A DNA stretch of 64,000 nucleotides, from the NCBI RefSeq assembly GCF_003885045.1, contig NZ_RHJS01000002.1, forward strand, positions 496,001 through 560,000, in the 5' to 3' direction. The notes beneath the pieces were generated by a model. The model was given only the letters and a program-made list of their open reading frames with translations, was not told the origin of the DNA and made no database searches. Positions within the stretch are counted from its first letter, which is position 1. Each line of letters begins with the position of its first letter. The stretch comes from Schaedlerella arabinosiphila. GTDB lineage: Bacteria; Bacillota; Clostridia; Lachnospirales; Lachnospiraceae. Shown piece by piece: positions 1 through 7,849 of this stretch. Made by a program: the position numbers and the translations under genes.

Positions 1-807
1 GCGCCGGCAGAGGCGGCGGTATCGGCAATGCGGCCGCTGCTGGAGAAGGGGGTGAAGCTGGCGGTGATCAGCGGGACCACCCTGGAGAATATCGCAGGCG
101 GGCGCATAGAAGAGTATTTTACGAAAAAACAGCTTGAGAATCTATACCTGGGCCTGGGGCGTGGGGCTTATAATTATGAATTTCGGGATGGGACGCCCTA
201 TATCTTTGAAAACAAGATCCCGGATCAGAAAACGCTGCTGGATATCCACCGGATCTGTTTTGAGATCCATGTCCGGCTGAAAGAGCAGTACGGACTGGAT
301 ACGGACATCGTTTTTTGCAGGCCCAACTACTGCAAGATTGACCTGATGGCGGACAATCTGAGGGGAGATCATCTGTTTATGCAGGAGGACGAACTCCATA
401 TGCTTCGGAGGAAGCTCAAAAACCATGGGATTTGCAGAGGGCTCATGGAGCTGCTGGAGCTGGCTGTTTCTATCGGGAAGGATTATGGGATCAAGGTGGT
501 TCCTACCTGCGACGCGAAGTATCTGGAGGTGGGGGTGTCCAGCAAAAGTGACAACGTAGATGCGATCCTCGGCCGCATATCCCGGGAAAGTGGTATCCAG
601 GCCGGAGACTGTGCGTTTTGGGGAGATGAATATGTGGGGATAGAAGAAAACATTTTCGGCAGCGACAGCTTTATGCGTACCGGGCGGACTTCGGCGGGGG
701 ATTTTTTTGATGTGTCGGAGGTAAGCGGGCAGCGGCCGGAAGGGGTGAAAATGGTGGGGGGAGGCGTGGAAAGGTTTTTGGAGTTTCTTAAGGGGCAGGG
801 GTGTTAG
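1..807 (+). CDS. HAD-superfamily hydrolase (Cof-like), 5' partial
   Basis: The reading frame is open from the first base, so the gene begins upstream of the window; 268 codons are visible. The N-terminal catalytic DxDxT motif is therefore missing from view. What remains reads like a Cof/sugar-phosphatase type HAD protein: a motif II-like stretch (LAVISGTT), a cap region, a conserved Lys/Ser segment (YLEVGVSSKSDNVDAIL) and motif III/IV-like WGDEYVGIEENIF near the C-terminus. The family dephosphorylates sugar phosphates or similar small metabolites in the cytoplasm; the substrate cannot be told here. It is followed by a noncoding gap with a strong terminator, so it is unlikely to be co-transcribed with the GntR operon downstream. 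Confidence 0.75.
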   Translation, partial: APAEAAVSAMRPLLEKGVKLAVISGTTLENIAGGRIEEYFTKKQLENLYLGLGRGAYNYEFRDGTPYIFENKIPDQKTLLDIHRICFEIHVRLKEQYGLDTDIVFCRPNYCKIDLMADNLRGDHLFMQEDELHMLRRKLKNHGICRGLMELLELAVSIGKDYGIKVVPTCDAKYLEVGVSSKSDNVDAILGRISRESGIQAGDCAFWGDEYVGIEENIFGSDSFMRTGRTSAGDFFDVSEVSGQRPEGVKMVGGGVERFLEFLKGQGC

Positions 808-916
808 ATACGAGTGCTGTTATGTTCGTAAGACCTTAGGAATATTTTTTTGTATCGATTATTTTGATATGTGGTATTGCAGCTTATAAAATTCCGTCTT
901 TCACAGTTAAAAAAAA

Positions 917-968
917 GAAAAAACTGCTATATCCCTTATATTTACCGGGGTATAGCAGTTTTTTTTGT
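917..968. terminator. Bidirectional rho-independent terminator
   Basis: An A-rich arm leading into CTGCTATATCCC pairs with GGGGTATAGCAG followed by eight Ts. The A tract on the left and T tract on the right mean it can stop transcription in either direction. It lies 110 bases after the HAD gene and isolates it from the GntR operon. Confidence 0.85.
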
Positions 969-1156
969 TGTCACGGACTATGGTAATTTATTCCCGTCTT
1001 TTACTTTTTTTCTGAATTGTTTTCATCTTACTTTTTGTTATGAACTGATAATCTGTTCGAAAGCTACAGGCATCATGAAGGGCATAAGAAGGCTTTTCCA
1101 GAACAGGTTTTATGAGACCTGTAAGAACTTTTTCTATGATATGGCTGTCTGCCATA

Positions 1157-1207
1157 TTGACAACCGTTCTTGTGTGTATTATACTGTATTTGTAATAGTA
1201 ATACAGT
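1157..1207 (+). promoter_or_regulatory. Promoter with GntR operator-like inverted repeat
   Basis: TTGACA at 1157-1162 and TATACT at 1180-1185 are separated by 17 bases, a near-ideal vegetative promoter. An inverted repeat ACTGTATT-N9-AATACAGT (1183-1207) overlaps the -10 box and the start region. YtrA-type GntR repressors commonly control their own operon from such sites, so autorepression by the product of the next gene is likely. Confidence 0.7.
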
Positions 1208-1231
1208 TAAAACAGAAATGGAGGTGAGCAT

Positions 1232-1615
1232 TTGGAAATAATCGTAAGCAATAAAGCAAGCCGACCGCTGTATGAGCAAATTTCTTCACAGATTAAAGCG
1301 GCTATTATGAGTGGAGAACTGAAAGCTGGTGAAGCGATTCCATCTGTGCGTTCATTGGCAAAATCGCTGCACATCAGTATTCTTACAGTACAAAAGGCTT
1401 ATGCAACTTTGCAGGAAGATGGTTTTATTGAAACAACTGCTGGGAAAGGCTGCTATGTGTCGGCACAAAACCAAGACTTCTATCTTGAAGAACAACAAAA
1501 GAAGATAGAGGAAAAATTTGCAGAGGCAATCGAAATTGCCCGCACAAGCGGAATATCTCTCAACAAGCTGACCGATTTGCTAACCCTTATGTATCAGGAG
1601 GATGATGGAGAATGA
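1232..1615 (+). CDS. GntR-family (YtrA-type) transcriptional regulator
   Basis: A 127-residue cytoplasmic DNA-binding protein. Residues about 5-72 form the GntR winged helix (RPLYEQISSQIKAAI, GELKAGEAIPSVRSLAKSL, TVQKAYATLQEDGFIE), and the tail is a short helical segment instead of a large effector domain, which is the YtrA layout. The start is a TTG at 1232, chosen because a GGAGGTG ribosome site lies six bases before it. Its stop overlaps the start of the ABC ATPase gene (ATGA), so the two are translationally coupled. YtrA regulators of this type typically repress an adjacent ABC exporter, often in response to cell-envelope stress or peptide antibiotics; the inducer here is unknown. Confidence 0.88.
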   Translation: MEIIVSNKASRPLYEQISSQIKAAIMSGELKAGEAIPSVRSLAKSLHISILTVQKAYATLQEDGFIETTAGKGCYVSAQNQDFYLEEQQKKIEEKFAEAIEIARTSGISLNKLTDLLTLMYQEDDGE

Positions 1616-2469
1616 ATGATGCTTTAATTATTTCAGGTCTAACTAAGACATATAAAGATTTTATGTTGAATGGAGTTTCATTTTCTGTTCCATGTGGTTC
1701 TATTGTAGGACTGATTGGTGAAAATGGAGCCGGAAAAAGTACAACGATCAATGCAGTGCTGGGACTTATTCAGAAAGAGGCTGGCAGCATCTGCGTTTTA
1801 GGTAAAGAGCAGCTGGATAATGAAATCAAGGAACAGATTGGTGTCGTATTTGACGGCAATAACTATCCTGAAATCTTTTCTACCCGAAAACTCAACCGGG
1901 TTATGAAAGACATTTATCATTCATGGGAAGAACACACATTCCTGAACCTTTTGAAAAAATTTTCTTTACCTGCTGATAAACCGATGAAGCAATTTTCAAA
2001 AGGAATGAAAATGAAATTGGCAATCGCAGTTGCCTTGTCCCATAATTCTAAGCTGCTGATTTTGGATGAAGCGACCAGCGGGCTTGATCCCGTCATACGA
2101 GATGATATATTAGACATCTTATTGGACTTTGCACAGGACGAAACGCATTCTATTTTGATTTCTTCGCACATCACTACTGACCTTGAAAAAATTGCTGACT
2201 ACATTGTTTTTATTCACGAAGGGCAAGTAGTATTCTCAAAGCCGAAGGATGAGCTGATCGAGCAGTATGGTATCATTAAGTGTGGAGCCGCACAGTTCGA
2301 GGCATTGGATAAATCGGACATCATCGTATATCGCAAGATGGATTATGAATGGCAGGTACTGGCTGCTGATCGTGCTGCTATGAAGAAAAAATATCCCAAA
2401 GCACTGATTGATTCAGCTTCGATTGACGAAATTATGCTTCTCTATATAAAAGGAGAAAGGGGGAAATAA
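1612..2469 (+). CDS. ABC transporter ATP-binding protein (exporter type)
   Basis: A 285-residue ATPase that should energise the membrane partner encoded next. The Walker A motif GENGAGKST lies near residue 38, the signature-like FSKGMKMKLAIAVAL near 125, Walker B LLILDEATSGLDP near 145 and the switch histidine in SSHITTDLEKIA near 182. The C-terminal extension after residue 215 is typical of drug or lantibiotic-type exporters such as YtrB and BcrA. The start overlaps the GntR stop by four bases and the permease starts two bases after its stop, so the three genes form one operon. The transported substrate cannot be deduced; self-protection against an antimicrobial peptide is a reasonable guess from the GntR context. 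Confidence 0.9.
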   Translation: MNDALIISGLTKTYKDFMLNGVSFSVPCGSIVGLIGENGAGKSTTINAVLGLIQKEAGSICVLGKEQLDNEIKEQIGVVFDGNNYPEIFSTRKLNRVMKDIYHSWEEHTFLNLLKKFSLPADKPMKQFSKGMKMKLAIAVALSHNSKLLILDEATSGLDPVIRDDILDILLDFAQDETHSILISSHITTDLEKIADYIVFIHEGQVVFSKPKDELIEQYGIIKCGAAQFEALDKSDIIVYRKMDYEWQVLAADRAAMKKKYPKALIDSASIDEIMLLYIKGERGK

Positions 2470-2470
2470 A

Positions 2471-3076
2471 ATGAAAGGCTTATTACTGAAAGATTATTAT
2501 TTAATCAAGTCTGTGCTATATATCATACTCGTAGTTTTTGCAGTGGTTGGAATAGGAATGTCTTTTTTGACTTCCACATGGGTTTTAACTGTAATTGCAA
2601 CTGTTATGCTCGGAATGATCTCTGTAACGACGATAAATATGGACAGAAACTCTGGTTGGAAAAAAGTTTCGATTGTTTTACCTGTATCCAGAACAGCTGT
2701 TTTAGACTGTAAATATATCTTGTATATACTACTTAGTGGGATCGGTTTGCTTTTAGGTGTCATTCTGGGTGTTGTGGCATCCATTATAAAAGGTCAAATT
2801 GACGATCAATCTATGATGCTGTTTGTTGGCATCAGCGTTGCTATGGCATTGCTTTCTGGAAGCATGACAATACCACTCACATTCCTGCTTAGTGAAGAAA
2901 AAAGTATGTTGGCTTTAATCATTGCGTACCCTTTTTCCTCTTTTGTATTTGTAGGAGCTGCGCTGCTAATTGATAACAAGCTGCTCGCTTGTGGTCTTGT
3001 GACTATTGTAGGTGTATTACTTTATGCGATTTCGTGGCTGATTTCGAGAAAACAAATTATAAATAAGGATATCTAA
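2471..3076 (+). CDS. ABC-2 type permease
   Basis: A 201-residue membrane protein with about six hydrophobic segments (residues roughly 15-35, 38-55, 78-100, 113-135, 140-160, 165-190). It lacks strong sequence motifs but has the small ABC-2 permease layout and starts MKGLLLKDYYLIKS, the usual N-terminal amphipathic entry of this family. The ribosome site GGAGAAAGGGGGAAATAAAATG straddles the ATPase stop. As the membrane half of the exporter it would act as a dimer with two copies of the preceding ATPase. The operon ends at the terminator just downstream. Confidence 0.85.
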   Translation: MKGLLLKDYYLIKSVLYIILVVFAVVGIGMSFLTSTWVLTVIATVMLGMISVTTINMDRNSGWKKVSIVLPVSRTAVLDCKYILYILLSGIGLLLGVILGVVASIIKGQIDDQSMMLFVGISVAMALLSGSMTIPLTFLLSEEKSMLALIIAYPFSSFVFVGAALLIDNKLLACGLVTIVGVLLYAISWLISRKQIINKDI

Positions 3077-3152
3077 AGAGATAATTAGAAATCTATGAAA
3101 TGATTCCTGAAAGAATGAACTGACAGGTAACTAAGGCACCTCTTTATTACAG

Positions 3153-3194
3153 CAGGACAAAAAAAGATATAGCTTTTTTGTCCTGTTTTTTTTA
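3153..3194 (+). terminator. Rho-independent terminator after the GntR-ABC operon
   Basis: CAGGACAAAAAAAG pairs across a six-base loop with CTTTTTTGTCCTG and is followed by eight Ts. It sits 75 bases after the permease stop. Confidence 0.85.
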
Positions 3195-3313
3195 TTGCCT
3201 GGAAAAAAGTCCAAATAAGGGGATAAATCTGGATAATTCAAAGAAAGTTTTCATCAGAGGGATTCGGTATAATATGAATCAAGGTAAGAGAAAAAGAAAA
3301 GGAGAACAAAACA

Positions 3314-4426
3314 ATGAGCAAATTGAGAGTAGCAATCGTTGGATGCGGCGGTATCGCAAATCAGAAGCATATGCCTTCTATCAAGGCGAATGAGGACAAG
3401 GCTGTTATGGTAGCGTTCTGTGACATCATTCCGGAGCGGGCAGAGAAGGCATGTAAAGAATACGGCGCAGAGGGCGCGAAGGTTTACACCGATTACAAGG
3501 AGATGCTGGCGGATACGAGCATCGAGATTGATGTGGTTCACGTATGTACCCCCAACGTGGCGCACTGCCCGATCACGGTTGCTTCCTTTGAGGCAGGCAA
3601 GCATGTGATGTGCGAAAAGCCTATGGCGCACAATACCGAGGATGCCCAGAAGATGCTGGACGCATGGAAGAAATCCGGCAAGAAATTTACCATCGGCTAC
3701 CAGAACCGTCTCCGCGACGATACCCAGACGCTGCATGCTTCCTGTGAAGCAGGGGAGCTTGGGGATATCTACTTTGCAAAGGCACATGCGCTGAGAAGAA
3801 GAGCGGTTCCTACCTGGGGCGTATTCCCGAACAAGGCGCTGCAGGGCGGCGGTCCGCTGATCGACATCGGAACCCATGCGCTGGACATTACACTTTGGAT
3901 GATGAACAACTACGAGCCGGCTTCCGTATCCGGACAGGTATTCTACAAGCTGGGACGCCAGGCGGACGGCCCGGAAGGAAACGTATTCGGCCCATGGGAT
4001 CCGGAGACCTTTGAGGTAGAGGATTCCGCATTCGGCCTGGTAAAGATGAAAAACGGAGCGACCATTTATCTGGAAGCATCCTGGGCGCTGAACGTACTGA
4101 AATCCATGGAAGCATCCACCACACTGTGCGGAACCAAGGGCGGAGCCGAGATCCATCACGGCGGAAGTTATCCCCAGGACGAGCTGATCTACAACACGGT
4201 AGAGCACAACCAGTTGATGGAAAAGACCATCTCCCCGGCAGGCGTGGTAGACTTCTTCGAGGGCGGCGCGGCAGCAGAGGCAGTAAGAGAGCAGGAGCAG
4301 TGGCTGAACGCGATCATTAACGACGGCGAACCTCTTGTAAAACCGGAGCAGGCATTTGTAGTGACCCAGATTCTGGAAGCAATCTACAAATCCGCAGAGA
4401 CAGGAAAAGAAGTATACTTTGATTAA
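3314..4426 (+). CDS. Gfo/Idh/MocA oxidoreductase, DgpA-like glycoside 3-dehydrogenase
   Basis: A 370-residue cytoplasmic NAD-dependent oxidoreductase. The Rossmann fold begins at once (VAIVGCGGIANQKH), the CEKP catalytic lysine motif is at residues 100-103 (Lys102) and the DIGTH motif supplies Asp184 and His188, the usual catalytic set of this family. The sequence, with GYQNR, RRAVPTWGVFPNK, FGPWDPETFEVEDSA and the ending TGKEVYFD, closely follows what I remember of DgpA from the puerarin-degrading gut strain PUE, which oxidises the C3 hydroxyl of a C-linked glucose. It is followed by DgpB-like and DgpC-like genes, which supports that role. Ribosome site AAGGAG precedes the ATG. The exact glycoside substrate is not known. 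Confidence 0.85.
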   Translation: MSKLRVAIVGCGGIANQKHMPSIKANEDKAVMVAFCDIIPERAEKACKEYGAEGAKVYTDYKEMLADTSIEIDVVHVCTPNVAHCPITVASFEAGKHVMCEKPMAHNTEDAQKMLDAWKKSGKKFTIGYQNRLRDDTQTLHASCEAGELGDIYFAKAHALRRRAVPTWGVFPNKALQGGGPLIDIGTHALDITLWMMNNYEPASVSGQVFYKLGRQADGPEGNVFGPWDPETFEVEDSAFGLVKMKNGATIYLEASWALNVLKSMEASTTLCGTKGGAEIHHGGSYPQDELIYNTVEHNQLMEKTISPAGVVDFFEGGAAAEAVREQEQWLNAIINDGEPLVKPEQAFVVTQILEAIYKSAETGKEVYFD

Positions 4427-4431
4427 AAGTC

Positions 4432-4507
4432 AGGAACAGTCTCGGACATAAGCTGCGAAGCAGTGAATAGTCTGCAAAGCAGATGTGTCTGAGACCTGCA
4501 GTTCCGG
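4432..4507 (+). repeat. Structured intergenic element, copy A
   Basis: Between the DgpA-like and DgpB-like genes lies a sequence that folds as a three-way junction. An outer stem pairs TCTCGGACATA (4440-4450) with TGTGTCTGAGA (4484-4494). Inside are hairpin CTGC-gaa-GCAG, single strand TGAATAG, and hairpin TCTGC-aaa-GCAGA. The right side continues ACCTGCAGTTCC, whose GTTCC can pair with GGAAC at 4433-4437. The same core occurs near 13.28 and 50.37 kb. It could be a mobile small repeat, an RNA processing site or a regulatory RNA; the sequence alone does not decide. Confidence 0.6.
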
Positions 4508-4567
4508 ACGGATGAGAAGAACAGCGCATCGCGTAAATTGGTTACAATCAATGCAGGAGGGAAGAAA

Positions 4568-4963
4568 ATGGCGGGCAGACAGATTTATAATCCGGATGGA
4601 TTTAAGAATGTAGAAGAAAATGGAAAGATTACGGGATATCAGTTTCAGTTTAAGGCGCAGTACTATCGTGGATTTACCTTATCCATCGTGCGTGACATCC
4701 AGGTCAATGTGGACGGAGAGGATGCGGCACGGGAGGATATCCGTTTTACCGTGAACGGGGAGACTTTCACGCTGGAAGAAATGCGCACCGTAGTAGATTC
4801 TGATTATCGCTGGGAATTTGGCGACTATGCGACAGTGACTGTGCAAAAGGAAGGCGGGCTTGCAAAGGGAGCGCATCATATCAAGGCTATGCAGATCATT
4901 GCCCCATCCTATATGCCGTTCCAGACAGAGGCATTGTGTGAAGCAGATTTTGAGATTGCCTGA
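4568..4963 (+). CDS. DUF6379-type protein, C-glycoside deglycosidase beta subunit (DgpB-like)
   Basis: A 131-residue beta-rich cytoplasmic protein. It starts MAGRQIYNPDGFKNV and contains GYQFQFKAQYYRGFTLSIV and the IRFTVNGETFTLEEM segment typical of the small subunit of C-glycoside deglycosidases (DgpB, DfgB, CarC class, annotated DUF6379). The ATG at 4568 is chosen because GGAGGGAAG lies just before it; a TTG 30 bases earlier has no ribosome site. In characterised systems the small subunit packs against the TIM-barrel alpha subunit and both are needed to break the C-C bond of a 3-oxo-C-glycoside. The alpha-subunit gene follows 89 bases downstream. Confidence 0.82.
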   Translation: MAGRQIYNPDGFKNVEENGKITGYQFQFKAQYYRGFTLSIVRDIQVNVDGEDAAREDIRFTVNGETFTLEEMRTVVDSDYRWEFGDYATVTVQKEGGLAKGAHHIKAMQIIAPSYMPFQTEALCEADFEIA

Positions 4964-5052
4964 GGCAATTGCCAGATCATGAACCCGGGGGCATCCGTGA
5001 CGGCCATGGGGCCGTTTCATAAGACTTAGAAAAAAAGCAGGAGGAAAAAATT

Positions 5053-6108
5053 ATGAGCTATGATATCAAAAGAAGCGTTTCCCTGTATAGTTATCAGGAT
5101 GAATATTATGACGGAAAATTAGACCTGGAGGGCTGTCTGAGAGAGACTGCGAAGACAGGGGCAACCGGTGTGGAGCTTTTGGCGGAGCAGATGATCCGCA
5201 GGTTCCCGCTTCCGATCGAGACACAGGAGTTCAGAGACCAGTGGTTTGGATGGCTGAAAAAATACAACCTGGAGCCGTCCTGCTATGATGCGTTTCTGGA
5301 AAATAAGATCTATGACAACCGGACCCTGTCGCTGGGCGAGCAGATCAATATGATGAAGCGTGACATCCGTCTGGCTTCCATGCTGGGATTTAAGAATCTG
5401 CGTACCCTGGTGTCCACTCCTATGGACGTGATTGAAGGAAGCCTGGACTATGCCGCGGAAATGGATGTAAAGATCGGGCTGGAGGTGCACGCGCCGTTTT
5501 CATTAAATTCCGGCTGGGCGGACGGATATATGGAAATGATCCACAAGACCGGAACAAAGCATTTCGGATTTATTCCGGATATGGGAATCTTCTGCAGGAA
5601 CATTCCGGATGTGCTGCGGGATAAGGCGAGACGGCAGGGTGCGTCCGAGGAATGCATCAAGATCGTAGACGATTCTTATGCACAGCGTCTTGAAAAAGGA
5701 TTTGTAAAGATCAAATACGACCTGAACCTTGGCAAAGCCAACATGGAATACCGGATGGCCAACGGCATGAAGGAAATGATGGACGCTGTAGAAAAGGCAG
5801 GCGGCGGCCCGGCAGATAAGGCTTACGCCGGGGCATCCTTTACATATTCCTGGTCCGAGCCGCAGGATCTGATCGACAACATTGATTACATTTTCCATAC
5901 CCATGCGAAGTTCTACAATGTGCATGAGGATTATGTGGAGACGGCAGTTGCCATCCCGGAGGTGGTAGAGGCATTTAAGAAAGCCGGATATAAGGGCTTC
6001 CTGAGTTCCGAGTATGAAGGCGGAGAGCATCTGCGCGACGTGGGCGTGGACAGCATCGAGCAGGTACGCCGTCATCAGGAAGCAATGCGCAGGGCGATCG
6101 AAGGATAG
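5053..6108 (+). CDS. TIM-barrel C-glycoside deglycosidase alpha subunit (DgpC-like)
   Basis: A 351-residue protein of the sugar phosphate isomerase/epimerase (xylose-isomerase-like TIM barrel) fold. It opens KRSVSLYSYQDEYYDGKLDLEGC, typical of DgpC-type proteins. Likely divalent-metal ligands are Glu144 (GLEVHAP), Asp176 (IPDMG), His282 (FHTHAKF) and Glu320 (SSEYEG); His146 is placed to act as the base. With the DgpB-like partner it should cleave the C1-aglycone bond after the DgpA-like enzyme makes the 3-oxo sugar, releasing the aglycone and a keto-sugar. AGGAGG lies eight bases before the ATG. The match rests on remembered family features; C-linked versus O-linked substrate preference is unproven here. 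Confidence 0.82.
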   Translation: MSYDIKRSVSLYSYQDEYYDGKLDLEGCLRETAKTGATGVELLAEQMIRRFPLPIETQEFRDQWFGWLKKYNLEPSCYDAFLENKIYDNRTLSLGEQINMMKRDIRLASMLGFKNLRTLVSTPMDVIEGSLDYAAEMDVKIGLEVHAPFSLNSGWADGYMEMIHKTGTKHFGFIPDMGIFCRNIPDVLRDKARRQGASEECIKIVDDSYAQRLEKGFVKIKYDLNLGKANMEYRMANGMKEMMDAVEKAGGGPADKAYAGASFTYSWSEPQDLIDNIDYIFHTHAKFYNVHEDYVETAVAIPEVVEAFKKAGYKGFLSSEYEGGEHLRDVGVDSIEQVRRHQEAMRRAIEG

Positions 6109-6145
6109 GAGTGACTGGTCACACTCAATGTTATTTACTTAAGGA

Positions 6146-6187
6146 AGGGGCATATCAGGAATGATAGCCCCTGATTTGTTTTCTCTT
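6146..6187 (+). terminator. Probable terminator of the dgp-like cluster
   Basis: AGGGGC-A-TATCA pairs with TGATA-GCCCCT around a GGAA loop, followed by a T-rich run. It lies 38 bases after the DgpC-like stop. Confidence 0.65.
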
Positions 6188-6348
6188 CTTGAATTTTTCG
6201 GCTGAAAATTCATATGCTTCTTGAATAAGGGGTTTTAACTGTTCCAATGTCTGATTAGACGGATTCAGGACGCTTACCTACCCCATCCAAGCATAAACTG
6301 GGTGGGGAAGGATCGTATCCTAAAATTCCGCGATCAATTATACATATG

Positions 6349-6614
6349 TTAGCTGATGTTAAGCTCAAAGAGTTCCATAATTTCTTTCTGAAAAGCTGTT
6401 ATCGTTGTGTAGATCTGCCTACGCTTCCCTTCAACAGAAACCACACGCAGGGATTTCATCTCATCTATCACTTCCTGCATATTATGGTTTTTAAACCATC
6501 CGGCTCCATCCATGATGTTTTTGATCTGGGAAGATAGTATCAGGGCAATATATTGAATAAATAACCGTCCATCCATCGCCGCAGAGGAATGGATACGCAG
6601 CCTTTTCATATCAG
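6349..6614 (-). pseudogene. IS1634/IS4-type transposase, C-terminal remnant
   Basis: The reverse strand encodes DMKRLRIHSSAAMDGRLF, IQYIALILSSQIKNIM and MQEVIDEMKSLRVVSVEG, the C-terminal part of DDE transposases of the IS1634/IS4 type (the region after the last catalytic Glu). The frame is open up to 6768 but the upstream translation no longer looks like transposase, so about the first three quarters of the gene are missing. No intact terminal repeats were identified. It marks the left border of a decayed accessory segment. Confidence 0.65.
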
Positions 6615-6834
6615 TAGGAGATGTTTTCATAAACGTATGTGGTGCCATTTTTGTGTTTACAGGAGACCAAAGATGCCATGCTGATTCCTCCGGACATATG
6701 TATAATTTACCGCTTTTATTATACCATTTATATATATATGTTCGTAAAGAAAAACATGGGTCAAACACCGATTTTATAAGGGATTTGGGGAATAAGTTTA
6801 AAACCTATGTATAACAATTTCGGGAGATTAGGTT

Positions 6835-6972
6835 GTGAAATCGCTTGCGCCGAAAACCATGAAACAGCGGCTGGAAGAAGCAAGATCAGAGGCGAATGCT
6901 CATAACAGTCAGAGGAAAATACTGGAAAGAGAGAGGACAGAGAAGAATAAGCAGTGGCAGCAGGAGATGTAG
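6835..6972 (+). other. Short charged ORF upstream of tnpV, function unknown
   Basis: A GTG-initiated frame of 45 codons encodes a very charged, probably helical peptide (KTMKQRLEEARSEANA, RKILERERTEKNKQWQQ). It lies 27 bases before the tnpV remnant and may be the tail of another transposon gene. I do not recognise it, and a coding role is uncertain. Confidence 0.3.
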
Positions 6973-6999
6973 ATTTTTACGGAAAGAGAGGAGCAGACG

Positions 7000-7351
7000 A
7001 TGAAATTAACTTATGAAAAATGTGGTGATTACTTGATCCCGAATTTAATACCGGATCCGGAGCCGGAGGGAGAGTTGAGAAAATTTGGACTGATGAGGAG
7101 ATCATACTTGGAGAACCATAGGGGGCATTTATTCAGGATTGTTGTTGTCAGGTAAATTAAAGAAACATCTACTTATGATACAGGAGCAAGCAGAAACGAG
7201 ATTTGATTTGCTTGTGGCGCAGATGGCGAAGAGGGAAGGTGTGACGGAGTAGCTAAAGGCACAGGATCAGATGCTTTGGGTGCGGAAGATGAATAGTATT
7301 CGGGCGAGGGCAGAGGAGATTGTTGTAACAGAGTTGGTTTATCAATTATAG
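7000..7351 (+). pseudogene. tnpV: tnpV, transposon protein, broken by frameshift and stop
   Basis: The start MKLTYEKCGDYLIPNL followed by EGELRKFGLMRRSYLENHR is the conserved opening of TnpV, a small protein carried by Tn4451-type and other clostridial mobile elements. The frame breaks at about 7128-7133, where one extra base shifts it. In the next frame the protein resumes (IYSGLLLSGKLKKHLLMIQ) and then meets an in-frame TAG at 7249-7251 where a Gln codon would be expected. It continues LKAQDQMLWVRKMNSIRARA to a natural stop at 7351. The rebuilt protein is about 116 residues, normal for the family. Two lesions show the element is dead. Confidence 0.8.
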
Positions 7352-7496
7352 GTGACAACTTCAGTAAATATGCTTCAGTAAATATCCGAAAAAAATCTTG
7401 GAAAAAAGCTGATTTAATGTTAGAATAAACTTGGTATTTTAGAATATTTTGTCAAATTTACTTTTTCCCAAGAATTATATAAGGACTTCTCACTGA

Positions 7497-7709
7497 TATG
7501 GAGGACTCACTATTAAAAATGGCAAGGAATATTTCGATTACGGGGAAAGTGAAAAAAATATCAGCAGAGATGAGGAGATCAATAAAAGGTTAAAAGCTAT
7601 GGGGTGGATAGTGCTGCGTTTTTGGGGTAAAGATATAAAGAAAAATACTGAAAGCTGTATAAAGACAATAGAGGAAGCTGTGTTTGATGTAAGAATGGGT
7701 ATGAATTGA
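7497..7709 (+). pseudogene. Vsr/DUF559-like endonuclease, C-terminal fragment
   Basis: In this frame 70 codons read GGLTIKNGKEYFDYGESEKN, then RDEEINKRLKAMGWIVLRFWGKDI and NTESCIKTIEEAVFDVRM. The RDxEINKRLKxMGWxVLRFWxxDI pattern is the C-terminal core of very-short-patch-repair-type nucleases that accompany DNA methyltransferases. There is no start codon or ribosome site and a stop (TGA 7494-7496) lies just upstream, so only the last third of the gene remains. No methyltransferase is visible nearby. Confidence 0.55.
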
Positions 7710-7849
7710 AGAGCGAGATGAGAAAGGTAAAATATATGGCTCAAATTGAACTTCCTACAATAACCTGTGATTGGATAGATAAATTTAGATGTAATAGGAA
7801 ACAGAAGTGGGAAGCTCAATAATATGACTAAATTTTTAACTGAATTCTA

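Larger units (their letters stand above)
808..1231. other. Intergenic region with terminator and promoter, no gene
   Basis: This 424-base gap holds a strong hairpin with flanking A and T tracts near 917-968 and a good promoter with an overlapping inverted repeat at 1157-1207. An open frame at 871-1227 exists but runs straight through the terminator and the promoter and has no ribosome site, so I do not count it as a gene. Confidence 0.6.

Noticed and set aside
871..1227. Open frame of 118 codons on the plus strand
   Set aside because: It crosses a clear terminator hairpin and the GntR promoter, has no ribosome site and has a composition unlike a protein.
3254..4207. 317-codon open frame on the minus strand opposite the DgpA-like gene
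   Set aside because: It is antisense to a well-supported enzyme, rich in Arg, Cys and His, with no motif or ribosome site; similar antisense frames at 30097-31239, 31196-32101 and 33426-34310 are rejected for the same reason.
4432..4507. Element A as a known riboswitch such as TPP or FMN
   Set aside because: The conserved cores of the riboswitch classes I know do not fit; the shared core with copies B and C points to an unnamed element or repeat.
7718..7822. Possible 34-codon ORF after the Vsr fragment
   Set aside because: No ribosome site and no recognisable similarity; it lies in a decayed region.
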